Positions 9,575 to 17,664 of a DNA stretch of 64,000 nt are shown in pieces. The stretch comes from Roseibacillus ishigakijimensis (GTDB lineage: Bacteria > Verrucomicrobiota > Verrucomicrobiia > Verrucomicrobiales > Akkermansiaceae). The stretch covers positions 57,886 to 121,885 of the forward strand of contig NZ_JAENIO010000006.1 of assembly GCF_016595415.1 (NCBI RefSeq). The letters are read 5' to 3'. The position numbers were made by a program, and so were the translations under genes. Each line of letters opens with the position of its first letter. Positions within the stretch are counted from its first letter, which is position 1. A model generated the notes under the pieces. The model had not been told where the DNA came from, ran no database searches, and saw only the letters and a program-made list of their open reading frames with translations.

Positions 9575-10189
9575 ATGAGATCGCGCGCCCTTTACCCCTT
9601 CAGAGGCCTTTGCCTGCTGGCTCCGTTCTTCTTGTTGCCTGCCTGCCAGGTGAGTTCCCAATGGGAGGGGAGCCGGGTGTCTCTCGCCAAAGCGGCGCCA
9701 CCGTATCGCTTTCAGGAACGTTCGCCGGTGAGCTCCTATGCAAGCTACCCCAGCTATCGGGTCCCCTTCTTCCCGGCACGGGGTGAGGTGCGGCTGGTCA
9801 ATGGCCGGGCTATTGCTCCTCCCGGGGCCCCTGCGGTGGTGCAGCGGGCGGTGGCGGCGGGCAATCGTTTGCAAAACAAGCCCTACAAGTGGGGCGGGGG
9901 GCATGCCCGACTCGATGACTGGGGCTACGATTGCTCGGGGGCGGTGAGTTATGTCTTGCGCGAAGCCGGTCTCCTCCAGGGTCAGATGCCTTCTTCCGGA
10001 TTTTTTAATTACGGAAACCGTGGCGAGGGCGATTGGATCACGGTTTGGGTGCGCGAGGGCCACGTTTACATGACCATTGGTGGCCTGCGCCTGGATACCG
10101 GGGGCTCGACTGATCGCACCGGGCCGCGGTGGAAGGCCAAGCCCCGCAATAGCCGGGGCTTTCTCGCCCGCCACCCTCGCGGGTGGTAG
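9575..10189 (+). CDS. NlpC/P60-like lipoprotein, probable peptidoglycan hydrolase
   Basis: 204 residues from this start. It begins with a lipoprotein signal peptide ending in LLPAC (lipidated Cys24), which is why I prefer this ATG over the in-frame ATG at 9533. After a Ser/Tyr/Pro-rich spacer comes a papain-like NlpC/P60 fold: the 'WGYDCSGAVSYVL' motif carries the likely nucleophile Cys120, and 'EGHVYMTIGGLRLDT' the likely His163. NlpC/P60 proteins cut peptide bonds in peptidoglycan stems. The product probably sits on the outer membrane facing the periplasm. It is convergent with the GH97 gene (28 bases apart). Confidence 0.75.
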   Translation: MRSRALYPFRGLCLLAPFFLLPACQVSSQWEGSRVSLAKAAPPYRFQERSPVSSYASYPSYRVPFFPARGEVRLVNGRAIAPPGAPAVVQRAVAAGNRLQNKPYKWGGGHARLDDWGYDCSGAVSYVLREAGLLQGQMPSSGFFNYGNRGEGDWITVWVREGHVYMTIGGLRLDTGGSTDRTGPRWKAKPRNSRGFLARHPRGW

Positions 10190-10217
10190 GGCGTGCCTTT
10201 CGGTCGGACCGTTTCGC

Positions 10218-12218
10218 TTATTGTTGGGCGGTGGCGGTGGGGGGCTCGATGGGCTCCAGTTTCACACAGGCTCCACCACCGGGAGCGAGGCGCAAGGTGA
10301 GGGTGTCTTTTCCTGAGACGGTGCGGGTTTCGACCTTATATTGTTCGCGATTTTCCTGATACGAGGTGGTCGCCGCATCTTGCATGATGGTGGCCTTCAT
10401 CTGCTGGTTACCCAAGAAGTCCAAGGCCACGGGGAGTTCGCGAGCCTCCTCATTGGTGGTCGCGCCCAGCAGGATGGTGCCGTCGGCCGCCGTGCGCCGC
10501 ATCATCAGGTATTCTCCAATCTGACCGGCAAGGGTCTTGCTCTCTTGCCAAGGCTGCTTCTGGGCAGCCATGAAGTCGAAGAGTTCTGGATGAGCGCCAA
10601 AGGACTCGGGTGCGTCCAGGACGATGGCTTGTCCGCTGAAGGTCAGCAGCGTGCGGGCACACTCAGCCACGATGGTGGAGGGGATGGCCTCAAAGACGCG
10701 TGGGCGGTTCACCTCCACCCCTTCCAGAGAGAACATCCCGTTGTTCATGTCGATGGGGCCACCGATCATGTTGACGAAGACTGAGGTGTTGAAGGTGGTC
10801 GGCTGGAAGGATCGCTTGGCATCTGCTTGCGCATGGCAGTATTCCCGCGTGGTGCAGTTGGGCCAGGTCCGGTAGTCGCCACTTGGGGCCACCGGGCCGT
10901 CGTGGAAATTACACATCAATTTATATTTCGCACACAGGCGAATGATCTCATTGGTTTTGTTGACCTTTTGTTGGCGGTTGCGGGCTCCCATGAAGCCATA
11001 CTTGATGCCCACCGCGCCCCATTTCTGATAAGTGGCCAGGGTTTCTTCGAAGTCGAAGTTAATGCGTGCTTTGTCGTTGATATAGAGGAAGATGCCTACT
11101 CCTTTTTCTTTGGCGTAGGTGATGAGGGCGGGCACGTCAATGGGGTCCTCCCAGTCAGCAGGAGCGGCCTTGCGGACAATCTTGCCATCGGGGAGCTGCT
11201 CCAGCATGTGGTCGCGGCTCACCGTGGGATTCATGGTCGGATCAAACTCCGGGCCATACCAGTTGGCATCGAGAAGGAGGTAGGGCACCTCGTGCTCGCT
11301 CGCGAAGTCGATGAAGCGTCGCCAGGAAGCCATGTCGAGACCATATTCGAAGCCGTCCGGAGCCTCGTAGCCCCAGGTCCGCCAATCCCAGAAGGTGAGG
11401 CCTGGCTGAATCCATTCGGGGTTCTCGATGGCGCAGGGTGGGTTGAGGTTCTCCAACAAATGGGCGTCCACGAGATCGCCCGGTTCGTCTCCCACTACCA
11501 CCGCGCGCCATGGGGTGGCGAAGGGGAGCTCGATGCGGGAACTCTCCAGAGCGGCCTGGAAGCCGAGGTCAGCCCCGATTGGCTTGAGATCGATCCAGCT
11601 GAAATCATCGATAGCGGCTTCCGAGAGGGAGGCGTGGGCTCCGTCTTCAAAGCGAACCGTCAGTGGTAGGCGGCGCGTCTCTGTGATACTGGAGAGTGTT
11701 TCCGGTCCCTTGTTGGCGCGCTCCCCATTGTAGGACCAGGCTGTGCCATCTTGCGCAAAGTTGAATTCCGACAAATCTTCGCGCACCTCCAGAGGAGAAG
11801 CATGCTCGCCGGGCGAGATTTGATAACGGAAGGCGAATCCCTCGTCAGTGACCCGAAAGACCACCGCGAGTCCCGGGGAGGCCGGGTCTTCCGCCTCCAG
11901 GGTGACCACCGCCTGCTGGTAGTGATTGAGCACTTCGGCTTGTTTACCCCATACGGGCTGCCAGCGCTCCTGGCCACTGCTGATTTCCGCCGCCAGCCCA
12001 GTCCACCGGGTCGTCTCCTGGCTCCAGCGGAGTCCGGTCGCACTGGGTTTGATCAAGGCTTTGCCATCCCGGTTGACCTCATAGCTCAGCACTCCCTCAT
12101 GCAGTGCCCAAGAGAGCGAGAGGCGGCCGTCGGGCGATTGAATTTGTGGGTCGGGAGCTCCTTGCGCCAAGGTTGCGAAGGTCAGAACTGAGAACGGAAA
12201 TATGAAGGAGGATGTCAT
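10218..12218 (-). CDS. glycoside hydrolase family 97 (alpha-glucosidase/alpha-galactosidase type)
   Basis: 666 residues from the ATG at 12218, which opens a good signal peptide ('MTSSFIFPFSVLTFATLAQG'). An in-frame start at 12248 would put ten charged residues ahead of it. An N-terminal beta-sandwich ('IQSPDGRLSLSWAL') is followed by a TIM barrel ('GLTFWDWRTWGYEAPDG', 'LLLDANWYGPEFD') and a C-terminal all-beta domain, the GH97 order. The strand that carries the nucleophilic Asp in retaining members (KVDFM type) reads 'GIKYGFMG', so this is more like the inverting, SusB-type enzymes that use Glu bases. 'AIPSTIVAECARTLLTFSGQ' is well conserved. It is probably periplasmic or secreted and acts on alpha-linked oligosaccharides. 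Confidence 0.85.
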   Translation of the reverse strand: MTSSFIFPFSVLTFATLAQGAPDPQIQSPDGRLSLSWALHEGVLSYEVNRDGKALIKPSATGLRWSQETTRWTGLAAEISSGQERWQPVWGKQAEVLNHYQQAVVTLEAEDPASPGLAVVFRVTDEGFAFRYQISPGEHASPLEVREDLSEFNFAQDGTAWSYNGERANKGPETLSSITETRRLPLTVRFEDGAHASLSEAAIDDFSWIDLKPIGADLGFQAALESSRIELPFATPWRAVVVGDEPGDLVDAHLLENLNPPCAIENPEWIQPGLTFWDWRTWGYEAPDGFEYGLDMASWRRFIDFASEHEVPYLLLDANWYGPEFDPTMNPTVSRDHMLEQLPDGKIVRKAAPADWEDPIDVPALITYAKEKGVGIFLYINDKARINFDFEETLATYQKWGAVGIKYGFMGARNRQQKVNKTNEIIRLCAKYKLMCNFHDGPVAPSGDYRTWPNCTTREYCHAQADAKRSFQPTTFNTSVFVNMIGGPIDMNNGMFSLEGVEVNRPRVFEAIPSTIVAECARTLLTFSGQAIVLDAPESFGAHPELFDFMAAQKQPWQESKTLAGQIGEYLMMRRTAADGTILLGATTNEEARELPVALDFLGNQQMKATIMQDAATTSYQENREQYKVETRTVSGKDTLTLRLAPGGGACVKLEPIEPPTATAQQ

Positions 12219-12346
12219 GAGATTGCGGAAAAAGTCTTCCTCTATCAACTACCTCCCGAACGAAGATTGGACAGAAATCGAAGACGAATATCTCCAATCC
12301 TCTCAAGGTGCGCCCTTTTCGGGAAGGAAGAAAAATGTGCAACAGT

Positions 12347-13009
12347 TTACTTGTCCGGCGTGGTCAAGCCGATCACGAGGTCCCATTTCACCGCGAGTTC
12401 ACCGGTTTCTTTTTGAGGAAGAGCTTGGAAATCACCAGTCACCAGCTTGCGCTCGGCCTCGCTCATGCGGCGGTAGATGCCATCGCGAGCGTTCTGGGGC
12501 TCTCCTTTCACATAGAGTTGCGTGGTCAGCACGCGGCGACCCTTTACGCTCACTGCGGCATGGATGTGCGGGGTGCGCCCCGGGTAGGGCACCGGCTTGA
12601 TGGTGCGGAAATAGTAGCGGCCCTTGGAGTCTGTCGAAAAGCGCCCGTAGCCCTGGAAGTTCTTATCCTGTCCTTCCTTGTCGGCCGCAGTGTGGAGATA
12701 GACCCCTTTGCCATCCACTTGCCAGATCTCGACCAGAGCATTGCGCAGCGGTTGACCCTGAAGGTCGCGCACCGTGCCCGAGAGATGAGTCACCTCGCCC
12801 ACCGCCGGCGTGATGCCATCGTTGATGATGAGGAGGTCGTTGTCGGTATCGAGCGGTAACTGATCGGGATAAAAAGGCCCCTCGGTCTGGCGGGGAGTGG
12901 CCTGCAAAGCCTCCGCAAAGGCCCCGGGAGTGAGAAAAGCGCTGGCCCCCATTCCCAAGCCCGTCAGAAAATGGCGGCGATCCCAAGTCGTGATCCTATC
13001 AAATTTCAT
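12347..13009 (-). CDS. Tat-exported intradiol ring-cleavage dioxygenase
   Basis: 220 residues. The N-terminus has a twin-arginine signal ('DRRHFLTGLGMGASAFL'). The body has the non-haem Fe(III) intradiol dioxygenase fold of catechol 1,2- and protocatechuate 3,4-dioxygenases: 'TEGPFYP', 'ALVEIWQVDGKGVYLH', 'GRYYFRTIKPVPYPGRTPHIH'. The four expected iron ligands are present as Tyr104, Tyr142, His148 and His150. The substrate cannot be told from sequence. No beta-ketoadipate pathway genes lie nearby and the enzyme is exported, so action on extracellular or periplasmic aromatics is inferred. The gene stands 128 bases upstream of the GH97 gene on the same strand. Confidence 0.85.
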   Translation of the reverse strand: MKFDRITTWDRRHFLTGLGMGASAFLTPGAFAEALQATPRQTEGPFYPDQLPLDTDNDLLIINDGITPAVGEVTHLSGTVRDLQGQPLRNALVEIWQVDGKGVYLHTAADKEGQDKNFQGYGRFSTDSKGRYYFRTIKPVPYPGRTPHIHAAVSVKGRRVLTTQLYVKGEPQNARDGIYRRMSEAERKLVTGDFQALPQKETGELAVKWDLVIGLTTPDK

Positions 13010-13155
13010 CTCTGGAGCTTAGCACAGGGAGAGGTTGAGCGGGAAGAGGGAACTTCCTGGCGCCGACTGCCGCTCTCACCCTGTTAAACCGAGGCCCGGG
13101 AGCTTCTTATTAGGCTTGCTTCAAGTGGAGCCAGTCGGCAAGGAAGGGGACCCCG

Positions 13156-13178
13156 CCCCCGTTTGAGGGGGCTTTTTC
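13156..13178 (+). terminator. terminator-like hairpin just upstream of a membrane-protein gene
   Basis: A perfect GC stem (GCCCCC, loop GTTTGA, GGGGGC) is followed by five T. It sits 14 bases before the ATG at 13192, with no plus-strand gene ending before it. It is either a terminator of an unseen leader transcript or a leader structure. Confidence 0.45.
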
Positions 13179-13191
13179 CTTCTCTCCCTCA

Positions 13192-13767
13192 ATGAGTCCG
13201 ACCACGCGCTTTCTTGTCTCCCACGTTTTCATCGCCCTTGTCGTCAATTTCTCCATCCTCTCGGATCTCATTCGATTCGACAATACGGCTCTTTGTGAGG
13301 AGGGGAGTTTCGTGGAGGACATCTCTTTCTTTTCTTTCCTGGCGGGAGCTTTCGTCTTCTTTTCCGCCTCCTTTCATCGGGAGGGCTTTGCCCGCTTCGG
13401 AGCGAGAGCGCTGGCCGTGGCCTATCTCGCCTTCTTTCTCCGCGAAGTGGATGTGGCTGATCACAACGTCCCCTTTCCCCTCAAGCAGCTGGGTTCCAAT
13501 TTGCTGAAAGACACTCTGGTCGGGCTGGCGGCGCTGGCTTTTGGCTTTGTTTTTCTCCGTCGTTATCGCGATCGCATTCCAGCCCTCCTTGCCAGCCATC
13601 GTCTCCTCTTCACCCGACTTCTCCTCTTGGGGTCTGCTTTGTTTGTTATCGCTTCTGGCTTTGAGCAACGGGACCTGATGGTGGTCGAGGAGATTCTAGA
13701 AACCAATGCCGCCTTCGCCTTCTTCGTGGCTAGTCTCCTCTTCAGTCAGAGCGATCCCCTCCGCTGA
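13192..13767 (+). CDS. small multi-pass membrane protein, unknown function
   Basis: 191 residues with about five hydrophobic helices ('FIALVVNFSILSDL', 'FFSFLAGAFVFFSASF', 'ALAVAYLAFFLREVDVADHN', 'LVGLAALAFGFVFLRR', 'LLLLGSALFVIASGFEQRD'). Acidic residues follow helix ends (ILSDLIRFDN, FLREVDVADH, VVEEILETNA). I do not recognise the family. The stop is seven bases before the convergent regulator gene. It has no obvious functional partner here. Confidence 0.65.
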   Translation: MSPTTRFLVSHVFIALVVNFSILSDLIRFDNTALCEEGSFVEDISFFSFLAGAFVFFSASFHREGFARFGARALAVAYLAFFLREVDVADHNVPFPLKQLGSNLLKDTLVGLAALAFGFVFLRRYRDRIPALLASHRLLFTRLLLLGSALFVIASGFEQRDLMVVEEILETNAAFAFFVASLLFSQSDPLR

Positions 13768-13774
13768 ACCCCCG

Positions 13775-14887
13775 TCACGGCTTTCGGGAAGACCCTCGGA
13801 TGATGAGCTTGCCCTGCAGAGTGATGCGCTGGAAGGGGGCATCGGGATTCTTCAGCCGGTATTGCATCACCTCGGCGGCGACGCGTCCGATGTTTTCGCA
13901 GGGCTGTTGGAAGGTGGTGAGGGGGACGCTGAGCAAAGACGCGTATTTGACATCGTCGAAGCCGCAGACCTTGTGCGTTCCCGGAATGTCCGCTCCCGCG
14001 TCGAGGAGGCTGCGGAGAAGGGGGGCGGCGGTGGCGTCATTGGCGCAGATGATGCCGTCGATGTCTTCCGCCAGTAGCTCGGCCACCGCTTCTTCGGGGG
14101 CTTCTTTGTGAAAGTCGACGGTGAGCAGGCTGCGGGCCCGGAGCCCGTTCTGCACGAGGGCTTCGCGACAGCCGATGCGGCGCAGCTGCACGGTGGCGGC
14201 AGGATTGGGGCGGGAGACGAAGGCCAGCTTGCGACAGCCGGACGCGATGAGGTGGCTGGCGACCACGTATCCGGCTTCAATGTTGTCGATACCGACGAGA
14301 TCGCAGGGGGATTGCCGGGGCCAGGGATAGATGTCGCGGTCGAGGAGAACGACGCGAATCCCCAGCTCGCTGAAGCGCTCGATGAGGCGGAGATTGAAGG
14401 CCTGTTGGTCGGGTATGTGCTCGGCGGGAGCGAAGAAGACGCCCTTGACCTTTTCCGCGATGAAGGTTTCCGCCAGGGAGGCGGTGACGCTCTTGAGGTC
14501 GCCGGCGAAGTTCAGCTGCGAGGGGTGGATGACCCGCATGCCAGCCTGCCCGGCGGTATTGGCGATGCTGGCGCAGATGGGCTCAAAGATCTCGGTCTCG
14601 AGGATCTGGGGCACGAGGAGGCCGGTGAGGAGCTTGGATTGGCTGGGAGCCAGCACCTGGGTGCCGAATCCGGCTTTGCGGCGCACCAGCTTTTCCTTAC
14701 CAAGAAGATTGAGGGCCTTGGCCACGGTGGGACGGGAAGCCCCGAATTCTTTCCCTAACTCGGTCTCCGTGGGGAGGAAGTCGCCCGGCAGATAGCCTTG
14801 ATTACGAATCCGTAGCAAGATTTCATCGTATATCTGCAAGTATCTTGGCTTTGAGTCAGTCACGGGCGAAATGTCAGTTATTTGCAA
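13775..14887 (-). CDS. GntR-type HTH / LacI-type sensor hybrid transcriptional regulator
   Basis: 370 residues. The N-terminal winged helix is GntR-like ('LRIRNQGYLPGDFLPTETEL', 'FGASRPTVAKALNLL'). The rest is a periplasmic-binding-protein-like sensor of the LacI/GalR type ('LIASGCRKLAFVSRP', 'DIDGIICANDATA', 'KVCGFDDVKYASLLSVPLTT'). This hybrid is common among carbohydrate regulators. The start read here is a TTG; a GTG at 14863 is also possible. It is divergent from the fructokinase-transporter-mannitol dehydrogenase genes and probably controls them in response to a sugar or polyol. The effector is not known from sequence. Confidence 0.85.
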   Translation of the reverse strand: MQITDISPVTDSKPRYLQIYDEILLRIRNQGYLPGDFLPTETELGKEFGASRPTVAKALNLLGKEKLVRRKAGFGTQVLAPSQSKLLTGLLVPQILETEIFEPICASIANTAGQAGMRVIHPSQLNFAGDLKSVTASLAETFIAEKVKGVFFAPAEHIPDQQAFNLRLIERFSELGIRVVLLDRDIYPWPRQSPCDLVGIDNIEAGYVVASHLIASGCRKLAFVSRPNPAATVQLRRIGCREALVQNGLRARSLLTVDFHKEAPEEAVAELLAEDIDGIICANDATAAPLLRSLLDAGADIPGTHKVCGFDDVKYASLLSVPLTTFQQPCENIGRVAAEVMQYRLKNPDAPFQRITLQGKLIIRGSSRKP

Positions 14888-14994
14888 TTATAGGTCAATC
14901 TTTTTGTGAGCTTTCTTCTTTTCATTTTAAAGAAAATGCGAATAGTTGATGACCTCGCGGGAGCCGATGGTCGGTCCAGCCGCGATTGCTACTT
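14888..14994. promoter_or_regulatory. divergent promoter region, regulator / mannitol operon
   Basis: This 107-base AT-rich gap separates the divergent regulator and fructokinase genes, so both promoters and the operator must lie here. I could not identify a convincing palindrome or a clear ribosome binding site. Confidence 0.5.
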
Positions 14995-15882
14995 ATGAAA
15001 CCTCAATTCAAAATCGCCGGACTGGGGGAGACGCTCTGGGACTTGTTTCCCGATCGGAAACGGTTGGGCGGAGCGCCCACCAATTTCGCCTGTCATTGCC
15101 AGCAGCTCGGGGCCGCAGCCTCCCTGATCAGCTGTCTGGGGGAAGACGAACTCGGACGCGAGGCCCGCACTGAACTCGCCGCTCTCGGTCTGGACCTCGC
15201 GGCCCTCGCCGAGCACCCCCAGGCGCCCACCGGGACGGTGGGGGTGGCTTTGGATGAAGGGGGCAAGCCCAGTTATCAAATCGCGGAAGCGGTGGCTTGG
15301 GACGAGATTCCCTTTTCTCCAGCAGCCGAAGCTCTCGCGTCCGAGTTGGCTGCAGTGTGCTTCGGCAGTCTCTCGCAACGCCATCCGGTCAGCCGCCAAA
15401 CCACCGGGAAGGTCCTGGCCGCCATGCCGGAGGAGGCCCTCAAGATCCTCGACGTCAATCTGCGTGCGCCCCATTACTCGCAGGAAATCATCACGCCGTT
15501 GCTGGAGCAGGCCAATGTGCTCAAGCTCAGTGACGAGGAGCTGCCCGTGCTGGCGGACTACTATGGGCTATCCGGCGATCTTGGCGGGCAGTTGCAGGCC
15601 TTGCGCGAGCGCTTTGCCCTGCAATTGGTGGCCTACACCCGGGGAGCGGAAGGCAGCATTCTGCAAACCGCGGAGGAGGAAGACCACGCCGCCGCCGTGC
15701 CCACCACTCCGGTGGATTCGGTGGGAGCGGGCGACTCCTTCACGGCGGCTCTGTGCATGAGCCTGCTGCATGGCCGTTCCCTGGCCGAATGTAATCAATT
15801 TGCCAATCAGGTGGCGGCCTATGTCTGTTCCCAGCAAGGAGCCTGTCCGGCCCTGCCCGCCCGCCTGCGTCCTTTTTCCTAA
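14995..15882 (+). CDS. PfkB-family fructokinase
   Basis: 295 residues. The PfkB (ribokinase) fold shows in 'GLGETLWDLFPDRKRLGGAP' followed by TNFACH near the N-terminus, and in the catalytic and anion-hole motif 'DSVGAGDSFTAALCM' near residue 245. The 'GETLWDLFP' opening is typical of bacterial fructokinases, which phosphorylate fructose to fructose-6-phosphate with ATP. The ATG at 14995 fits the family better than an in-frame start nine bases earlier. It is first of three genes with a transporter and a mannitol 2-dehydrogenase, so its substrate is very probably the fructose made from mannitol. Confidence 0.9.
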   Translation: MKPQFKIAGLGETLWDLFPDRKRLGGAPTNFACHCQQLGAAASLISCLGEDELGREARTELAALGLDLAALAEHPQAPTGTVGVALDEGGKPSYQIAEAVAWDEIPFSPAAEALASELAAVCFGSLSQRHPVSRQTTGKVLAAMPEEALKILDVNLRAPHYSQEIITPLLEQANVLKLSDEELPVLADYYGLSGDLGGQLQALRERFALQLVAYTRGAEGSILQTAEEEDHAAAVPTTPVDSVGAGDSFTAALCMSLLHGRSLAECNQFANQVAAYVCSQQGACPALPARLRPFS

Positions 15883-15921
15883 ACCCTCGCAAGAAACCCC
15901 AACCTCAACCCCTATAAACCT

Positions 15922-17664
15922 ATGAACGAACCCTCCCAAGCGGAAGCGCTGAGCAAGCTCAGCGAAGAACAACTGCCGGTGCCCCCGCACAAGCTGCACG
16001 GCTGGCGCCACTTTCTCGGTCTCTACGCGGGCGAGCACGTCGCGGCCACCGAATTTGTCATCGGTGCCACCTTCGTCGCCCTCGGAGCCACGACCATGGA
16101 TATCATCCTCGGCCTCTTCATCGGCAACATTCTGGCCATCCTGAGCTGGACCCTGGTCACCGCGCCCATCGCGACCCAGACCCGGCTCAGTCTCTACACT
16201 TACCTGGAAAAGATTGCCGGCCAGTCCATGACCAAGCTCTACAACTGGGCCAACGTCCTCATCTTTACCGTCATTTCCGCCGCCATGATCACGGTCTCGT
16301 GTTCCGCAGTGCGCTTCCTTTTCAATATCCCGGCCCAGCTCGACTGGTATCCCAATGATATCGGCTTCGTCTTTGTGGTGCTGGCGGTGGGCACCATCGT
16401 GGTGCTGGTGGCGATGTATGGCTTCAATGCCGTCTCCGACTTCTCCGGCATCTGTGGCCCGTGGCTCTTCACCATGTTCCTCGCCGGTGCGCTGGTGATG
16501 TTCCCCGCTCTCGCCGAGGGCGTCCTCGGCCGCACCACGCTGCAGGGCTTTGGCGACTTTATCAAAATCGGCGACCAGTCGATCTGGACCGGGATTGCCG
16601 CCAATGGCGAGCCGGGTATCGGGCTGCTCGAGGTCATTGGCTTTGCTTGGGCGGCCAATACCATCACCCATATCGGGCTCATCGACATGGCTCTCTTCCG
16701 CTTCGCGAAAAAGCCTATCTACGGTCTCTGCACCAGCTCGGGCATGCTCTTCGGCCACTTCATTGCCTGGATGTCGGCCGGCATCATGGGGGCGGGAACC
16801 GCCATCATCCTGGGCAAGTCCATTGCCGCCCTCGACCCCGGTGACGTCGCCCTGCAGGCTCTGGGCTGGTCGGGATTCGTGATTGTGGTGGTCGCGGGTT
16901 GGACCACTGCCAATGCCAATCTCTATCGCGCCGGTCTCGCCGCGCAGGCTATCTTTTCCCAGTATTCCCGGCGCAAGACCACTCTCGCGGTCGGTATGGT
17001 GACCGTGGTGGTGGCCTGTTTCCCCTTCGTCTTTTCCAAGATGCTGCCTCTGCTCACCTACGCGGGATTGCTGGTGGTGCCGGTGGGCGCCATCGTCTTT
17101 ACCGAACACATGATTTTCCCCCGCCTCGGCTTCACCCGTTATTGGGCAAAGTTTCGCAATCTCCATCACAGCACGCCCGCCATCGCCTCCTGGGCCATCG
17201 GGCTGGCCTTTGGCTTCGGGCTCAATGCCCTGCAGGTGATGTCCTTCTACTACCTCTTCATCCCCACCTGGTTCGTGACCGCCATCAGCTACACTTTGTT
17301 GGCCAAAAAATACGGCGCCGACCAAGCCTATCCTGAGGAGCAGGCGGCCCTGGAGGAGCAGGAAAAGGCGATCGCCGACTACCAGGCCCGGCAGGCCGAG
17401 GAGGCCCCCGCCGTCGTCGTGGATCCCACCCCGCAGACCCGTATTTTACAGACCGTGGCCTGGCTCTCCCTGGGCGTGATCAGCATCCTCGCCTTTGTCA
17501 CCCTGTTTGGCAGTGACGACCTGGCAGCCTACGAAGAGCACCGCGACCGCTTCTATGCCATCGCCTTTGCCTGCACCGTCATCTACTTTGTGACCGCCTA
17601 TTGGGCCTTGCGTCGCAAAAAAGCCCTGAACGCCAACCCTCAACCCGCTCCTAAAACCGCATGA
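15922..17664 (+). CDS. NCS1 / purine-cytosine-permease-like transporter
   Basis: 580 residues with about 12 transmembrane helices up to residue 460, a cytosolic Glu/Ala-rich stretch (about 470-505) and two further helices. 'VAATEFVIGATFVALGATTM' and 'VVAGWTTANANLYRAGLA' resemble the NCS1 nucleobase/cation symporter family. NCS1 members usually import purines, pyrimidines, hydantoins or thiamine, but this gene lies between fructokinase and mannitol 2-dehydrogenase, overlaps the latter by four bases, and is the only transporter in the operon. I infer that it imports the polyol. The extra C-terminal pair of helices is unusual. Family certainty is moderate; the membrane topology is clear. Confidence 0.75.
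   Translation: MNEPSQAEALSKLSEEQLPVPPHKLHGWRHFLGLYAGEHVAATEFVIGATFVALGATTMDIILGLFIGNILAILSWTLVTAPIATQTRLSLYTYLEKIAGQSMTKLYNWANVLIFTVISAAMITVSCSAVRFLFNIPAQLDWYPNDIGFVFVVLAVGTIVVLVAMYGFNAVSDFSGICGPWLFTMFLAGALVMFPALAEGVLGRTTLQGFGDFIKIGDQSIWTGIAANGEPGIGLLEVIGFAWAANTITHIGLIDMALFRFAKKPIYGLCTSSGMLFGHFIAWMSAGIMGAGTAIILGKSIAALDPGDVALQALGWSGFVIVVVAGWTTANANLYRAGLAAQAIFSQYSRRKTTLAVGMVTVVVACFPFVFSKMLPLLTYAGLLVVPVGAIVFTEHMIFPRLGFTRYWAKFRNLHHSTPAIASWAIGLAFGFGLNALQVMSFYYLFIPTWFVTAISYTLLAKKYGADQAYPEEQAALEEQEKAIADYQARQAEEAPAVVVDPTPQTRILQTVAWLSLGVISILAFVTLFGSDDLAAYEEHRDRFYAIAFACTVIYFVTAYWALRRKKALNANPQPAPKTA

Noticed and set aside
15568..17325. 585-codon open frame on the minus strand
   Set aside because: It is antisense to the fructokinase and NCS1 transporter genes, and its His/Gly/Glu-rich composition is typical of an antisense shadow.
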